Shown here: in pieces, positions 32,234 to 41,388 of the stretch
Layout of the letters: the number at the start of each line of letters is the position of its first letter
How positions within the stretch are numbered: position 1 is the stretch's first letter
The notes under the pieces: generated by a model
Told to the model about the DNA's origin: nothing
The model's input: the letters and a program-made list of their open reading frames with translations, nothing else
The model's database searches: none
Assembly (NCBI RefSeq): GCF_900113665.1
Contig: NZ_FOQD01000015.1
Span: 124,001-188,000 of the forward strand
Direction: 5' to 3'
DNA length: 64,000 bases
DNA from: Planctomicrobium piriforme
Lineage (GTDB): Bacteria; Planctomycetota; Planctomycetia; Planctomycetales; Planctomycetaceae
Program-made: the position numbers and the translations under genes

Positions 32234-33406
32234 TCAGACACCCGAACTTGACCGGCGGTTCAGGACATCGGCGTAGACCTCGCCGATCCGGCGGCTCATC
32301 GTCTGGTGGCGGAACTGGTCCCGGCAGCGGGCACGGCCTTGTTCTCCGTAGCGGCGGCGTTTTTCCGGGTCGTTTGCCAGGTCGATAATCGCGGCAATCA
32401 ACGGGTCGACCGAATCTCGCGGCAACAGGTAGCCGGTTTCGCAGTTGACGACCACTTCTCGGGCTCCGCCCACGTCGTACGAAATGACCGGGCAGCCGGC
32501 GATCAGTGCCTGCGGCAGCACTCGGGCCAGCCCCTCCCACTGGCTGGTATGGACCACAATGTCCATCGCGGCCATCAACTCGGGAATCCGCGTCGGTGGA
32601 ACCAGGCCGGCAAACACAAAATGCTTGTTCAGTCCCAGGTCCGCGATCTGTTGCTCGTACTGGGACCGCAGAATGCCGTCCCCGACAAACAGGAACTTCA
32701 CGCGCGGATTCGCCGCCACAATCCTGGCTGCCGCCTGAATCACGAACTCGTGTCCTTTCAGGTGAAAGAGCCGGCCGATTTTTCCGACCACAATGTCGTC
32801 CGGAGCGAGCCCCAGTTCCGCACGCAACACTTGCGGATCGCGAGGCGGGACAAGAAACGGTTCGACATCAAAGCCGCTGTAGACGGTCGTGAACTTTTCC
32901 GGCTTGGCGACCCCTGCGGCGATGTACTCGTGCGACATGTCGTCGGCAACGCTGATGAAGTGATCGGTCCAGCCGGCGGCCCATTTTTCCAAAGCGACGT
33001 AAGTGCGATACGCAACGGCCGATTGCCCATAGTGAAACGACGCGCCGTGAATGGTGTGAACCACAGGCAGGTTCAACTTCTTCGCCGCCATGCGGCCGAG
33101 AATTCCGGCCTTGGAGCTGTGCGTATGCACGATGTCAGGCCTGATATTGCGGAGGACTTTCACCAGACGGTGATAGGCCTGCCAGTCGTGCCAGGGATGG
33201 ATGCTGCGCACCAGACTCGGTTCCAGTTCGATGCGAAAGCCTGCCGCGCTCGCGCGGTCCATCAGGCTTCCTTCCGGACCGATCGCTGGACCGGTGATCA
33301 GCGTCACCTGATCCCCATGCAGACTGTGCTGATTGATGCACGTCTGCAGCGTATTTTCCTGGGCGCCTCCCAGAATCAGTCGGGTAATAATGTGAACCAC
33401 ATTCAC
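32234..33406 (-). CDS. Glycosyltransferase family 4 (GT-B fold)
   Basis: A 390-residue cytoplasmic glycosyltransferase. N-terminal acceptor domain: MNVVHIITRLILGGAQENTL, DIVHTHSSKAGILGRMAAKK, VVHTIHGASFHYG. C-terminal donor domain: YSGFDVEPF, VVGKIGRLFHLKGHEFVIQAA, FLFVGDGILRSQYEQQI, VFAGLVPPTRIPELMAAMDIVVHTSQWEGLARVLPQALIAG (EGLARVLPQA, the GT4 E-x7-E-like segment has Q in the second acidic position), CPVISYDVGGAREVV. It transfers an unknown sugar, probably for surface polysaccharide or lipid. The neighbours are not sugar genes, so the pathway cannot be named. Confidence 0.9.
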   Translation of the reverse strand: MNVVHIITRLILGGAQENTLQTCINQHSLHGDQVTLITGPAIGPEGSLMDRASAAGFRIELEPSLVRSIHPWHDWQAYHRLVKVLRNIRPDIVHTHSSKAGILGRMAAKKLNLPVVHTIHGASFHYGQSAVAYRTYVALEKWAAGWTDHFISVADDMSHEYIAAGVAKPEKFTTVYSGFDVEPFLVPPRDPQVLRAELGLAPDDIVVGKIGRLFHLKGHEFVIQAAARIVAANPRVKFLFVGDGILRSQYEQQIADLGLNKHFVFAGLVPPTRIPELMAAMDIVVHTSQWEGLARVLPQALIAGCPVISYDVGGAREVVVNCETGYLLPRDSVDPLIAAIIDLANDPEKRRRYGEQGRARCRDQFRHQTMSRRIGEVYADVLNRRSSSGV

Positions 33407-33447
33407 GGAGAACTCGCGATGCGGAACCAGCCCGCTGACTGGACGGA

Positions 33448-34572
33448 CTAGACGGTCAGGTACACGGCCTGCAATGCGTCCTGCAACGATTGATAGTGGT
33501 CCAGCAGGCGAATGAGCGGCGTCGTCTGCAGCGCGGCATAGGTGGTTTCACTGGCCCCGCACATCACCGAACGGCCCGACACGGCGCGGCACATCGACAT
33601 CAGGCCTTCGACCACCATGTGCGACAACTGATCGGCCCGGCTGAAGTCAATCACCACATGATTGAAGCCACGCTGCATCACCAGATCGCAGACGCGGCTC
33701 GCCTCAACATGGACGTCCTGGTAGAAAAACCCCTGCGCGTCGCCGACCGGGTAAACAATGACCGTGTCGTGATAAAACTCGGTCTGATAGATCCGGTTCG
33801 GTCGAGTCAAAAACTCGCCGCCGCTCGACTGACCATGCTGCTGAGTGAACGCCGCCATGTTGGCGACCTGCTGATAATGCGCGGTGAGTCGGTACTGCCC
33901 GATCGTCAATTCCGCCCCGGTCGAGAGCAGGCCGCAGTTGCACGCCTGGCCGTTCATCTGCACGCCCCCCTTTCCCAACAGGTCGATGACCCACAGTCCG
34001 GAGGGGAGCAGCAGCATCGCACACTGCACGCGCGACAGACGTTCGTCCGCGACGGTGATTCGACAGCGGTCGTCGCGACCGATCAGCGTGATCACGCGAT
34101 TGATCGGCCACTTCATCCCCTGATGCTGCGTGTTCAACAACTCGAGGTCCACCTGCGGCAGCATTCCAAACTCAGGCCGCAACTCATCACGGGGACGAAA
34201 ATCGAGCGGAGATTTCAGGTCGTCACTGCCTTGCCATTCCTCCCCGACAAGCTGAATCTGGCTCGAGCCGATGTGCAGAACATGCTCGGGAGAAAGCCAG
34301 CCATGAAACGGCGGGCCGGACACGTTTAATCCGGCGACGCTCAACAGATCGATGCAGGCGACGCGGGGTCCGATCGCCTGCAGATAGGCATGCCGAAACG
34401 AAACAGTCTGCTCCGGCAGCCGGACATCACTGCCGGCGCCGCGGCCGATGATGGCAAACGGTGCTGCAATCTCCTGCTGCTGCTCTGTCCCATCGGCCAT
34501 GCGAATGCGCAGCCGGAGCGGCCCGGGAGCGGCCGCCGCATATGCCAGCATCGACGTGAATTGGTCATCCAT
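33448..34572 (-). CDS. Tandem FHA plus STAS-like domain protein
   Basis: A 374-residue protein. Residues about 18-95 resemble an FHA domain (FAIIGRGAGSDVRLPEQTVS, FRHAYLQAI), residues about 145-225 form a second (VITLIGRDDRCRITVADERLSRVQCAMLLL, SGLWVIDLLGKGGVQMNGQA), and the C-terminal 110 residues (DVHVEASRVCDLVMQRGFNH, VVIDFSRADQLSHMVVEGLM) look like a STAS domain. In the FHA copies the canonical S-x-x-H becomes VSFRH and SRVQC, so phosphothreonine binding may be weakened. STAS domains act as anti-sigma antagonists; this protein is a candidate substrate of an RsbU-like phosphatase such as the one at 379-2025. It is 41 bases upstream of the glycosyltransferase on the same strand. Confidence 0.78.
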   Translation of the reverse strand: MDDQFTSMLAYAAAAPGPLRLRIRMADGTEQQQEIAAPFAIIGRGAGSDVRLPEQTVSFRHAYLQAIGPRVACIDLLSVAGLNVSGPPFHGWLSPEHVLHIGSSQIQLVGEEWQGSDDLKSPLDFRPRDELRPEFGMLPQVDLELLNTQHQGMKWPINRVITLIGRDDRCRITVADERLSRVQCAMLLLPSGLWVIDLLGKGGVQMNGQACNCGLLSTGAELTIGQYRLTAHYQQVANMAAFTQQHGQSSGGEFLTRPNRIYQTEFYHDTVIVYPVGDAQGFFYQDVHVEASRVCDLVMQRGFNHVVIDFSRADQLSHMVVEGLMSMCRAVSGRSVMCGASETTYAALQTTPLIRLLDHYQSLQDALQAVYLTV

Positions 34573-34824
34573 TCGGCAGCAGCATCACCCTGGGTTTCGC
34601 ACCGCGAGCCGCCCGATGACAGGCAATTCGACGCGGGGAAACGGAACGCACGGCACTCGATTCACATCCAAACCACACTGCCGGAAAAGCTTTACGGCAG
34701 GCGTGCAGGCCGAACACACTCTTTACACTCGCTTCACAATTGGCCCGGTTCGGCTCCCTGATTATGTGGCCGAAACGGACTCAGGTCAATTTCCGCAGCC
34801 GCAATGTTCGGTGAAATCATGCAA

Positions 34825-35850
34825 TTAGAAGAACGTAAGCCGCTGGCCCGACAGATGTTCTGCTGCCAATCGTGATAAAGCCACAGCGCAGGCGGCCCGT
34901 GAAAGCTCCGGCCCCAGCAGCGTCCCCAGCGACAGCACTTCACCCCCCGTCCACCCTCTGCCTTCCAGCGCCAGTCGGGCCAGAAATTCCCCCGCCCCCG
35001 ACACCAGAACTCGCACGGGCGGTTCCACCGGCCAGCCCTGACGCAGCGCCTCCACCACCAGTTCCAGTTCGCGATCAAAGAAACAGGCCGCGAGATCCTG
35101 AATTTCCGCCGCCGTCACCTCGTCACGGTCACAACAGATCATCCGCGCCATGCGGTCGGTCGCGGCTGATCGGGTCGCCAGTCGGCCGTTGGCGGTGTCA
35201 CGACAGTCTGGATCTTCGTCGATCTCGCCCCGTAACAGATGCACGTCGAGCGTCGTGGCGAACAATTCCCGCGCCACCCCGTGCCGGATCCCCTGTACCA
35301 CCACCTCTCCCAGCAAGCACGCAAGTGGAGTACGGCGGACTCCCAGGTACAACAGCTCTCCCGTCGCCAGTCGTTCGCGGTCAGTGAGCCCTTGCGCGGC
35401 AGGCAGGCCATCTTCAATCGGGATGATGTCAGTCGTAGTCGACCCGATATCAAATACGAGCGCCCGTCCCAGAGGACACATGCGGCCTGCCCAGGTGGCG
35501 AGCGCATGCCAATTCGCCGCCGCCACCAGCGGGATCAACACAATTGCATCTTCGATCGAAACAAACTCGCCGCCCGTCTGCCAGACCAGCACCTGTCGCC
35601 CGTCGGCGACCTTTTCGACCGCCGACAGGATGTGCCGAACCCCTTCCTCCTTGGTCTCGAAGCAATCCACCAGTTCCCCGGTCATCGTGACTGCGAGCGG
35701 CGAGCCGGCTGAAAAGCTGGAGAGCAACGCCTCGAGCGCCGCCGCGAGCCCGTTGGGATTCTGCCACAACGGAAACGGCGTCGAGACTGCGCGAGTGCCG
35801 TCAGACGCTTTCAGATTCGCCCCGCCGATATCGAGTCCAATTGCAGTCAT
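34825..35850 (-). CDS. Hydantoinase/oxoprolinase-like kinase of the H4MPT/methylofuran C1 pathway (MfnF-like)
   Basis: A 341-residue ASKHA-fold protein: MTAIGLDIGGANLKASDG at the N-terminus, LAVTMTGELVDCFETKEEGV, VLVWQTGGEFVS, ALVFDIGSTTTDIIPIEDGL (phosphate-binding loop) and LYLGVRRTPLACLLG. These match the family annotated as H4MPT-linked C1 transfer pathway protein, whose archaeal member MfnF takes part in methylofuran synthesis by coupling the furan and tyramine parts. Start at 35850, whose ATG overlaps the stop of the ATP-grasp gene as ATGA, so the two are translationally coupled. Planctomycetes carry the tetrahydromethanopterin C1 pathway for formaldehyde oxidation (family knowledge). 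Confidence 0.82.
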   Translation of the reverse strand: MTAIGLDIGGANLKASDGTRAVSTPFPLWQNPNGLAAALEALLSSFSAGSPLAVTMTGELVDCFETKEEGVRHILSAVEKVADGRQVLVWQTGGEFVSIEDAIVLIPLVAAANWHALATWAGRMCPLGRALVFDIGSTTTDIIPIEDGLPAAQGLTDRERLATGELLYLGVRRTPLACLLGEVVVQGIRHGVARELFATTLDVHLLRGEIDEDPDCRDTANGRLATRSAATDRMARMICCDRDEVTAAEIQDLAACFFDRELELVVEALRQGWPVEPPVRVLVSGAGEFLARLALEGRGWTGGEVLSLGTLLGPELSRAACAVALSRLAAEHLSGQRLTFF

Positions 35851-36950
35851 GGCTGCCACTCCAACTGACCGTCCGGCGTAAACGTGACGCTGCCCCGAAA
35901 CTCAGGCAACGGGGCCTCGGCGGGATTCAACAGCAATGCCGCCAGATTCTCTGTGGAGAGAGTGCGATAGCCGACATAGCTCGTCGTCAGCCGGGGATTG
36001 ATCTCCACGAGCACGAGATCACCCGGCTGGTCGTCTGGCGCCAGCAGATCGAACCCGACCAGCCCGTGCAGCCCCGGGATTTCGCCCACAACTCGCGAGA
36101 CCAATTCGGTCGCCGCCGTCCAACCCCCCTCGCCCCTGTCCTCAGGGGAGAGGGGCCGGGAGTGAGGGGCCGAGTTGCTGGTCGCCTCAATGGACGGCAT
36201 CTCGGCGAAAGGAGAGAGACGACTAACATCCGCCGGAATCGCTCCCCCCAGATATTGAAACAACCCGTCATCACTAAGTCGCTGTCCTCCCACCGGAAAC
36301 AGGCATCGCAATTGCCCGTTGTCGACCACTGCCGTCACCGACAACGCCCGGGCGGAAACGTACGGCTGCACGATGAACTCGATGGGGTCTGCACGCCGTC
36401 GCATGATGTCCCACCAGACATCACTGGAGACGAGCCGCATGTCGAGCGAACCTGCCCCGTCCCGCCGCTTCACCACGCATCTCGGCCAAGGACGAGTTTC
36501 GCCCATCAATTGGGTTTCAATCGTCGGAATCCCCGCACGCACGCACATCTCATAAACCGCCAGCTTGTCAGTGGCGAGACGAATGGCTTCCGTCGAGCAA
36601 TTCAACAGACGGGCGCCGTTGCTTCGCAGCAACTCACACCGCGCTGCCAGCAGGTCGTCAAACTCTGGCGCAATCACAAGCGTTCGGTCTGACTGCGCTG
36701 CCAACCCCAGAGACACCTCGCGGGTCTGAGTCGGCGAACTCACTTCATACACCTGAACGCCCTTCGGAAACGTCGGCCTGGCGTACCGCAAGCACTGATC
36801 CCAGGTGGTGATAACAGTCACCCCCGGCAACTGGGTCAGATCCGTCACGACCGCCAGCAACATCGCCCGGCCTTCGGTCAGTAGCGATGTGGGGACCTTG
36901 AAATCAGGCCAGTCCCCGCCGCAGACAAACTCGCTGACGAAGATCTGCAT
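35847..36950 (-). CDS. ATP-grasp ligase, MfnD-like (tyramine-glutamate ligase family)
   Basis: A 367-residue protein with ATP-grasp features: MQIFVSEFVCGGDWPDFKVP (MfnD-like N-terminus with EFVCGG), MLLAVVTDLTQLPGVTVITT, LATDKLAVYEMCVRAGIPTIETQ, CVVKRRDGAGSLDMRLV (ATP loop), FIVQPYVSARALSVTAVV, and VGFDLLAPDDQPGDLVLVEINPRLTTSY (metal ligands, EINPR). It probably joins glutamate to tyramine in methylofuran assembly. Odd: residues about 261-275 (SRPLSPEDRGEGG) are encoded by a dispersed family-C palindrome inserted in frame in a loop before the last ATP-grasp motif. The stop overlaps the MfnF-like start. The start ATG has no strong ribosome-binding site. Confidence 0.8.
   Translation of the reverse strand: MQIFVSEFVCGGDWPDFKVPTSLLTEGRAMLLAVVTDLTQLPGVTVITTWDQCLRYARPTFPKGVQVYEVSSPTQTREVSLGLAAQSDRTLVIAPEFDDLLAARCELLRSNGARLLNCSTEAIRLATDKLAVYEMCVRAGIPTIETQLMGETRPWPRCVVKRRDGAGSLDMRLVSSDVWWDIMRRRADPIEFIVQPYVSARALSVTAVVDNGQLRCLFPVGGQRLSDDGLFQYLGGAIPADVSRLSPFAEMPSIEATSNSAPHSRPLSPEDRGEGGWTAATELVSRVVGEIPGLHGLVGFDLLAPDDQPGDLVLVEINPRLTTSYVGYRTLSTENLAALLLNPAEAPLPEFRGSVTFTPDGQLEWQP
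36126..36169. repeat. CCCCTCGCCCC-type dispersed palindrome, family C copy 2, inside a gene
   Basis: Contains CCCCTCGCCCCTGTCCTCAG then GGGAGAGGGGCCGGGAGTGA, nearly the same as the intergenic copy at 11725-11766. Here it lies within the MfnD-like coding sequence and is read through without a frameshift. Confidence 0.85.
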
Positions 36951-37040
36951 GGGGGAAGTCGAGGGTCCAGTGTCGAGAGTCCAGAGCCAGGAACTGGTGC
37001 GGACGCCAGAAAAAAGTGGCCGCTAGATTCTTATAAAACT

Positions 37041-37118
37041 CGAATTCGAAGCACGAAATTCGAAACATTTTCTATTTGAGATTTGTTTCGGATTTGAGAT
37101 TTCGTGCTTCGGATTTTT
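37041..37118. repeat. AT-rich dispersed repeat, family A copy 3 (palindrome)
   Basis: CGAAGCACGAAAT (37047-37059) is exactly complementary to ATTTCGTGCTTCG (37099-37111). Between them are further variants of ATTTGTTTCGGATTT. It lies upstream of the MfnD-like gene, in the gap after the cytochrome gene's stop codon. Confidence 0.8.
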
Positions 37119-37150
37119 AACGAGAAGCAACCGCACAACGAGCAGGTCAC

Positions 37151-38260
37151 CTAAAACGTGCTGTTGTTGCCTCGGTACTCCTGATGGCATTCCGCACAGG
37201 TCGTCTGCACTTTATTGAGCGCCGCCTGATAGCCTTCCAGGTCGCCGGTTTTTGCCGCCTCCAAGGCTTCCTTCGCCCCGCTGACAAACCGCTGCGTCAG
37301 CTTCTGATAGCCCTCTTCCGCGGCCGAGTCGTAACTGGCGTCCGCCATCATTGTCCCTAGCAGCGCCATCATTCGTAGTTCCCGCTCCACGGCAGCTGGG
37401 TCTTCTTTCAATCGCGCGGGCGTGTTGAAGTTCGCCTTCAGGTTCGAGAACGTCGTCTCGATTCGCTTCATCATTTCGGCCAGATAGGCCACTTCCGCAA
37501 ACGGCACGACATCCTTCGACTCCATCTCCGGCGGCTTGCCGCCGTCGAGGATGATCGTCAGTTTCTCAAACGGCTCTTTGGTCTTCGTGAAGGGCTCGCG
37601 ACCTGTCCCATTCGCACTGCTCGACACTTCCAGCCCGAGATCACGCAGATATTTTGCGTTCGGCTTCCAGTTCACCTTCTCGGGGTGCACGGTCGCCACC
37701 GCCGCCAGGGCCGTCAGAATTGCGGCGTCGGTTTCAATCGCCTTCGTGTTTTTGTTGAACGTTGCCACCGTCTGCAGGTTGCCAGTCAATCGGGTTCGCA
37801 GCAGCTTCGTTTCCTCAACCAGCAACGCCATTGGCAAAACGGCGGCCCAGTCTACAGCACCGGTCGGCACGGTTGCAGCGGCATCGGCCGGCTTGGGAGT
37901 CGACATCGTGCTGCTGGCAACTGGATTTCCAGATGGCATTCCCGCTGGAGCGACAGGCGGAACAGACCCCACCGGCGGGTTTGCGGATGCGATCACGGTC
38001 GCGTCGCTCGCGATCGTCAACGGCTGGTCATAGAAGACGTCGTAAGGAATCGTGCCGATCCACTTCGTCTCCTTCCCCCCTTCGTTTTTGACCGCGGCAG
38101 GGGGAGCACTGACATTCGCGGCAGGGGCCGGAGTTGCCGCTGCGGGTGCAGCAGGCGGGGCTGCGGTCGATACGGCAGGAGGCGGCGCAGACTGGCCCCC
38201 GCAGCCGCAGACGACAACACTCAACAGGCAGCCAACGGTGATTCGAAATCCTGAAGACAT
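37151..38260 (-). CDS. Cytochrome c lipoprotein
   Basis: A 369-residue protein. The N-terminus VGCLLSVVVCGCGGQSAPPP is a lipoprotein signal (lipobox VVCGC), followed by a 100-residue Ala/Pro-rich linker and a mostly helical domain. Near the C-terminus TCAECHQEYRGN is a c-type heme site (CAECH), preceded by helices with LRMMALLGTMMADASYDSAAEEGYQKL, the four-helix pattern of the cytochrome c' or c-556 family. Thus it likely anchors a heme protein in the outer or inner membrane, facing the periplasm. Start at 38260 because it places the signal at the N-terminus; a longer in-frame start at 38494 is unlikely. Confidence 0.8.
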   Translation of the reverse strand: MSSGFRITVGCLLSVVVCGCGGQSAPPPAVSTAAPPAAPAAATPAPAANVSAPPAAVKNEGGKETKWIGTIPYDVFYDQPLTIASDATVIASANPPVGSVPPVAPAGMPSGNPVASSTMSTPKPADAAATVPTGAVDWAAVLPMALLVEETKLLRTRLTGNLQTVATFNKNTKAIETDAAILTALAAVATVHPEKVNWKPNAKYLRDLGLEVSSSANGTGREPFTKTKEPFEKLTIILDGGKPPEMESKDVVPFAEVAYLAEMMKRIETTFSNLKANFNTPARLKEDPAAVERELRMMALLGTMMADASYDSAAEEGYQKLTQRFVSGAKEALEAAKTGDLEGYQAALNKVQTTCAECHQEYRGNNSTF

Positions 38261-38599
38261 GGCACGTTTCGCACAGAGCGATGGAGATCCGGCGCGGCCG
38301 GTTTGTTCCCGGCGGTCGCCAAAGTGAATTGCGAGACTCAAAATCTTCGAACAGTTCGCGAACCTGAAACGTCTTGAAATAGGGAAGTCAGCCGACCTCC
38401 CTGTGGGCGACTCGCCGCAAAAATCGTTTCCAGTTCCACGGCCCCGGTGATGCCCCCGGACAGGCGACCTGGACGGTCGACCTGATAGTATCACCGGAAG
38501 TCGTGACGGTCGACCATTCCATTGCGTATGATATTGTCAGCCAATCTCTTCGATCGGAATTCGACCGGTCGTACGATTTCTTTCAGATAAAGACGGATT
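38261..38599. other. Divergent intergenic region
   Basis: 339 bases between the cytochrome c lipoprotein gene and the zinc-ribbon gene, which point away from each other; both promoters must lie here. I see no repeat, tRNA or consensus sigma-54 site. Confidence 0.5.
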
Positions 38600-41137
38600 A
38601 TGGAATTTCGCAGTTGCCCCGCCTGCCATGCCTCGGTTCTCGAAGAGAACGTCGACGACTGTCCGTTCTGCGGGGCATCCATGTCAGGCAAGCCGAAGGC
38701 GGCCGCACCCAAAAAGCCAGCCGCCGGCGCACCTTCCGCCAAATCTCCCGCCCGGCCTGACCAGAAGAAATCCGCGCCAGCCACGCCCGCCGCAGGTGCC
38801 AAACCCGCCGTCCCCCCTGCCACAGGTCGCCCGGCCCAGCGGCCCGCTGCCGCCCCTCAGCCGGAAAGCGACGATCCGTTCGAAGTCGACACATCGGCGC
38901 TCCGCCGGGCCGTCAAACTCGCTCCGAAACCGACGAAAATGCGGACGGTGGAAGTCATCTGCCCAATGTGTGGAACACCCGGCTACATGGCCCCGACCGA
39001 TGCCGGAAAAGATGTCCACTGTGTCGATCCATCGTGCATGGTCCCGGTCTTCAAGACCAAGAAGCCCAAGGTCGAGGAAGCCCCCAAGGTCGAACCGAAA
39101 AACAACCGCATGCTGCTGATTGGCGGCGGCGTTGGAGTGCTGGTCATCGGCGGCATTGCCGCCATGATGTTCCTGAGGCCTAAACCGCAGGATTCTCTTC
39201 CTCCTGCACCAGTCGTCGTTATTAAAAACACCGACGACGACAAGACCCTCGTACCTGAGCAAAACCGCATCGTGGTGCAGACCGAGGCCCCCCCTGTCAC
39301 GCTGCCAGAGATTCGCAAAAAGTCGCTCGAACTGATCATTGAAAAAGCCCGGCAGCGAGAGAAGAACCGTCACGCTGAATATGGAACCCAGCAGTCCGCG
39401 GAAGCCTTCGCTGAAGCCGGCGACCTGACGAAGGCCAAAGAGCAACTCAAACGCCTGCAGTCCGGCGGCGTGGGGGTTGCATATCTGCAGATTCAGCCCC
39501 TCGTGGACATTGGCTGGCGGCAACTCGCCGGCGGACAGGCAGCCGAGGCCGCCCAGTCGGCACAGCAGGCTCTCTCCAAATCCAAAAATCTCCCCCGCTC
39601 TGTCCGCAAGACGCATGACGCCGCCATTGCCCTGGCCGCGCTGCTGGTCGCGACCGGCAAAATAGAAGACGCCCAGGCTCTCATCGAACTCGAACAGGAT
39701 CGCACGGTTCGCGGAGCAGTCTCCGTCTTCTGGAGGGCGGCCGTCGACGCCAGAACGTTCAACGTCGAAGACGAATCCCGGTTTGTCTGGCATCTCAGTA
39801 TGCCGGAGCCGATGCGCGTGGGAGTGGTCGAAACCCTGGTCGCCCACGGGCAGTCCGACCTCGCTCTCACCTTCGCCGCGACAGGCACTGATGCCGCTTC
39901 GCAGGCCTCAGGCCGCGCCGCCTGGGCAGGCCGCATCACGCAACTGCAATCGACCGCTGCGATCGGCCTCGTCAGCTCCGCCATTCAAAGCGGCGACTTC
40001 GACGCCGCGTCACAGACCCAGATGTGGGCCGCTGTCGCCGACATGGCCCTGTTTCTCAAAGATCAGGCCACATCCAAGGCCGCGCTCGAGAAAGCCATCG
40101 CCGCCCTCGCCGCCGTACAGGCCCCGACCTCCATGTCGTCACTATCGAAGAAGGAAATCTACGAGAGCGAAGGCAAACCCTTTATCGGCCTGCCCAATCC
40201 CGGTCCCTCTCACGCCGCTGCGCTGGCCGCCGCGAACGTCGCTTTCGTGCAACTGCATATGGGTCAGGCCGACGCCGCCTGGGCCAGCTTGCAGAAGTCG
40301 CTCGACTTCTTCCGCGGCATGACCCCCAGCCCGGTCGCCACCCAGGCTCGGCTCGAAGAATGCCAGAAGCAGGAAGCCTCGGTGCGATCGGAATTAAGTC
40401 GCGCCCTGAACCTGGGGAACAACGAAGAACGCATTCGCATCGCCTTCAACCGCTACCGCCAGCAATCTTCCAAAATTAACGATCAGGCCCAAAACCGCTT
40501 CAAGCTGCAGGTAGCCATTCTCCGTGCCGCCGCCATCAACGGGCTGGCGGAAAAAGTCTGGACCCTCGCCCAGGAACGCACACAACTCGCTGATGAAACG
40601 CAGCGCGAACCTTACATCGAAAGCACGCTCCCCAGCCTGATCCTGGCCCTCGCCCAGGCGGATGGCCGTCAGGAACTCGCCGCCAGCGTGAAGGGGGCGT
40701 TTCCAGAAAAACCGCTCACGCCCGACCCGCTCGACGTCATCTACGCCACCGCCAGTCAGGAATTCGCGACCGGAAAATACGCCCAGGCCAGCGACACCAT
40801 CGAACGCGCCTATCGTTCCGACCTCACCAAGAAGTTCCCCGATCAGGTCGACTTGATCGCCCTGCAGATCGGCGGTCGCATGCAGTCCGCCCGACCGCTC
40901 GAAGAAACGATCGCGTTCATTCAGAACCTGTACGACCAATTGATTCAGGAAGACCTGTTCCTGCTGCTGGCAGGCGACTCGATGCGCCGCGGCACCGCCC
41001 CACAGCTCTGGAAGCTGACGTTCGAATCCCGCGATCTCGACGCGCTGGAGTTCGTCGCCCTGTACCGCGGCTTCATCGCCGGATCTTCTGGACCGGGAGC
41101 GACCGCTGCTCCCGTCGGACCGCAAGCCGCCAAATGA
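38600..41137 (+). CDS. Membrane protein with N-terminal zinc ribbons and TPR-like repeats
   Basis: An 845-residue protein of planctomycete character. A zinc ribbon is at residues 6-24 (CPAC...CPFC), then an Ala/Pro-rich linker, a second Cys cluster (CPMCGTPGYMAPTDAGKDVH then CVDPSC) near residue 120, and one membrane helix (LLIGGGVGVLVIGGIAAMMF, residues about 173-192). The remaining 600 residues are alpha-helical with TPR-like pairs (QSAEAFAEAGDLTKAKEQLK, DALALAQA-type helices, GQADAAWASLQKSLDFF, LAQADGRQELAASVKG). Possibly a scaffold that senses or binds partner proteins; enzyme motifs were not found. The zinc part is cytoplasmic and the repeats outside if the helix is N-in. Upstream is a divergent cytochrome lipoprotein gene. 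Confidence 0.72.
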   Translation: MEFRSCPACHASVLEENVDDCPFCGASMSGKPKAAAPKKPAAGAPSAKSPARPDQKKSAPATPAAGAKPAVPPATGRPAQRPAAAPQPESDDPFEVDTSALRRAVKLAPKPTKMRTVEVICPMCGTPGYMAPTDAGKDVHCVDPSCMVPVFKTKKPKVEEAPKVEPKNNRMLLIGGGVGVLVIGGIAAMMFLRPKPQDSLPPAPVVVIKNTDDDKTLVPEQNRIVVQTEAPPVTLPEIRKKSLELIIEKARQREKNRHAEYGTQQSAEAFAEAGDLTKAKEQLKRLQSGGVGVAYLQIQPLVDIGWRQLAGGQAAEAAQSAQQALSKSKNLPRSVRKTHDAAIALAALLVATGKIEDAQALIELEQDRTVRGAVSVFWRAAVDARTFNVEDESRFVWHLSMPEPMRVGVVETLVAHGQSDLALTFAATGTDAASQASGRAAWAGRITQLQSTAAIGLVSSAIQSGDFDAASQTQMWAAVADMALFLKDQATSKAALEKAIAALAAVQAPTSMSSLSKKEIYESEGKPFIGLPNPGPSHAAALAAANVAFVQLHMGQADAAWASLQKSLDFFRGMTPSPVATQARLEECQKQEASVRSELSRALNLGNNEERIRIAFNRYRQQSSKINDQAQNRFKLQVAILRAAAINGLAEKVWTLAQERTQLADETQREPYIESTLPSLILALAQADGRQELAASVKGAFPEKPLTPDPLDVIYATASQEFATGKYAQASDTIERAYRSDLTKKFPDQVDLIALQIGGRMQSARPLEETIAFIQNLYDQLIQEDLFLLLAGDSMRRGTAPQLWKLTFESRDLDALEFVALYRGFIAGSSGPGATAAPVGPQAAK

Positions 41138-41388
41138 TTCGCTTGCGACGGCATCTTCGCCGCGACGCTTGCAGCCCGTATCACTTGACTCTCAGGTCGC
41201 CACAATCGACTCTGAGCGGTCATCGCCTGATTCAGCAATCTGACGTTTTTGGTGGTCAGTATTCAGTGAAATCTGTGCGACGAGTGTGAATATCACACAG
41301 GACAATCCAGACTTTTTCGAACTGACAACAGAAGTCCGACGACTTTTACCGTCATTCCACTTCCTCTATTACCCGGTGACCTTGCGCC

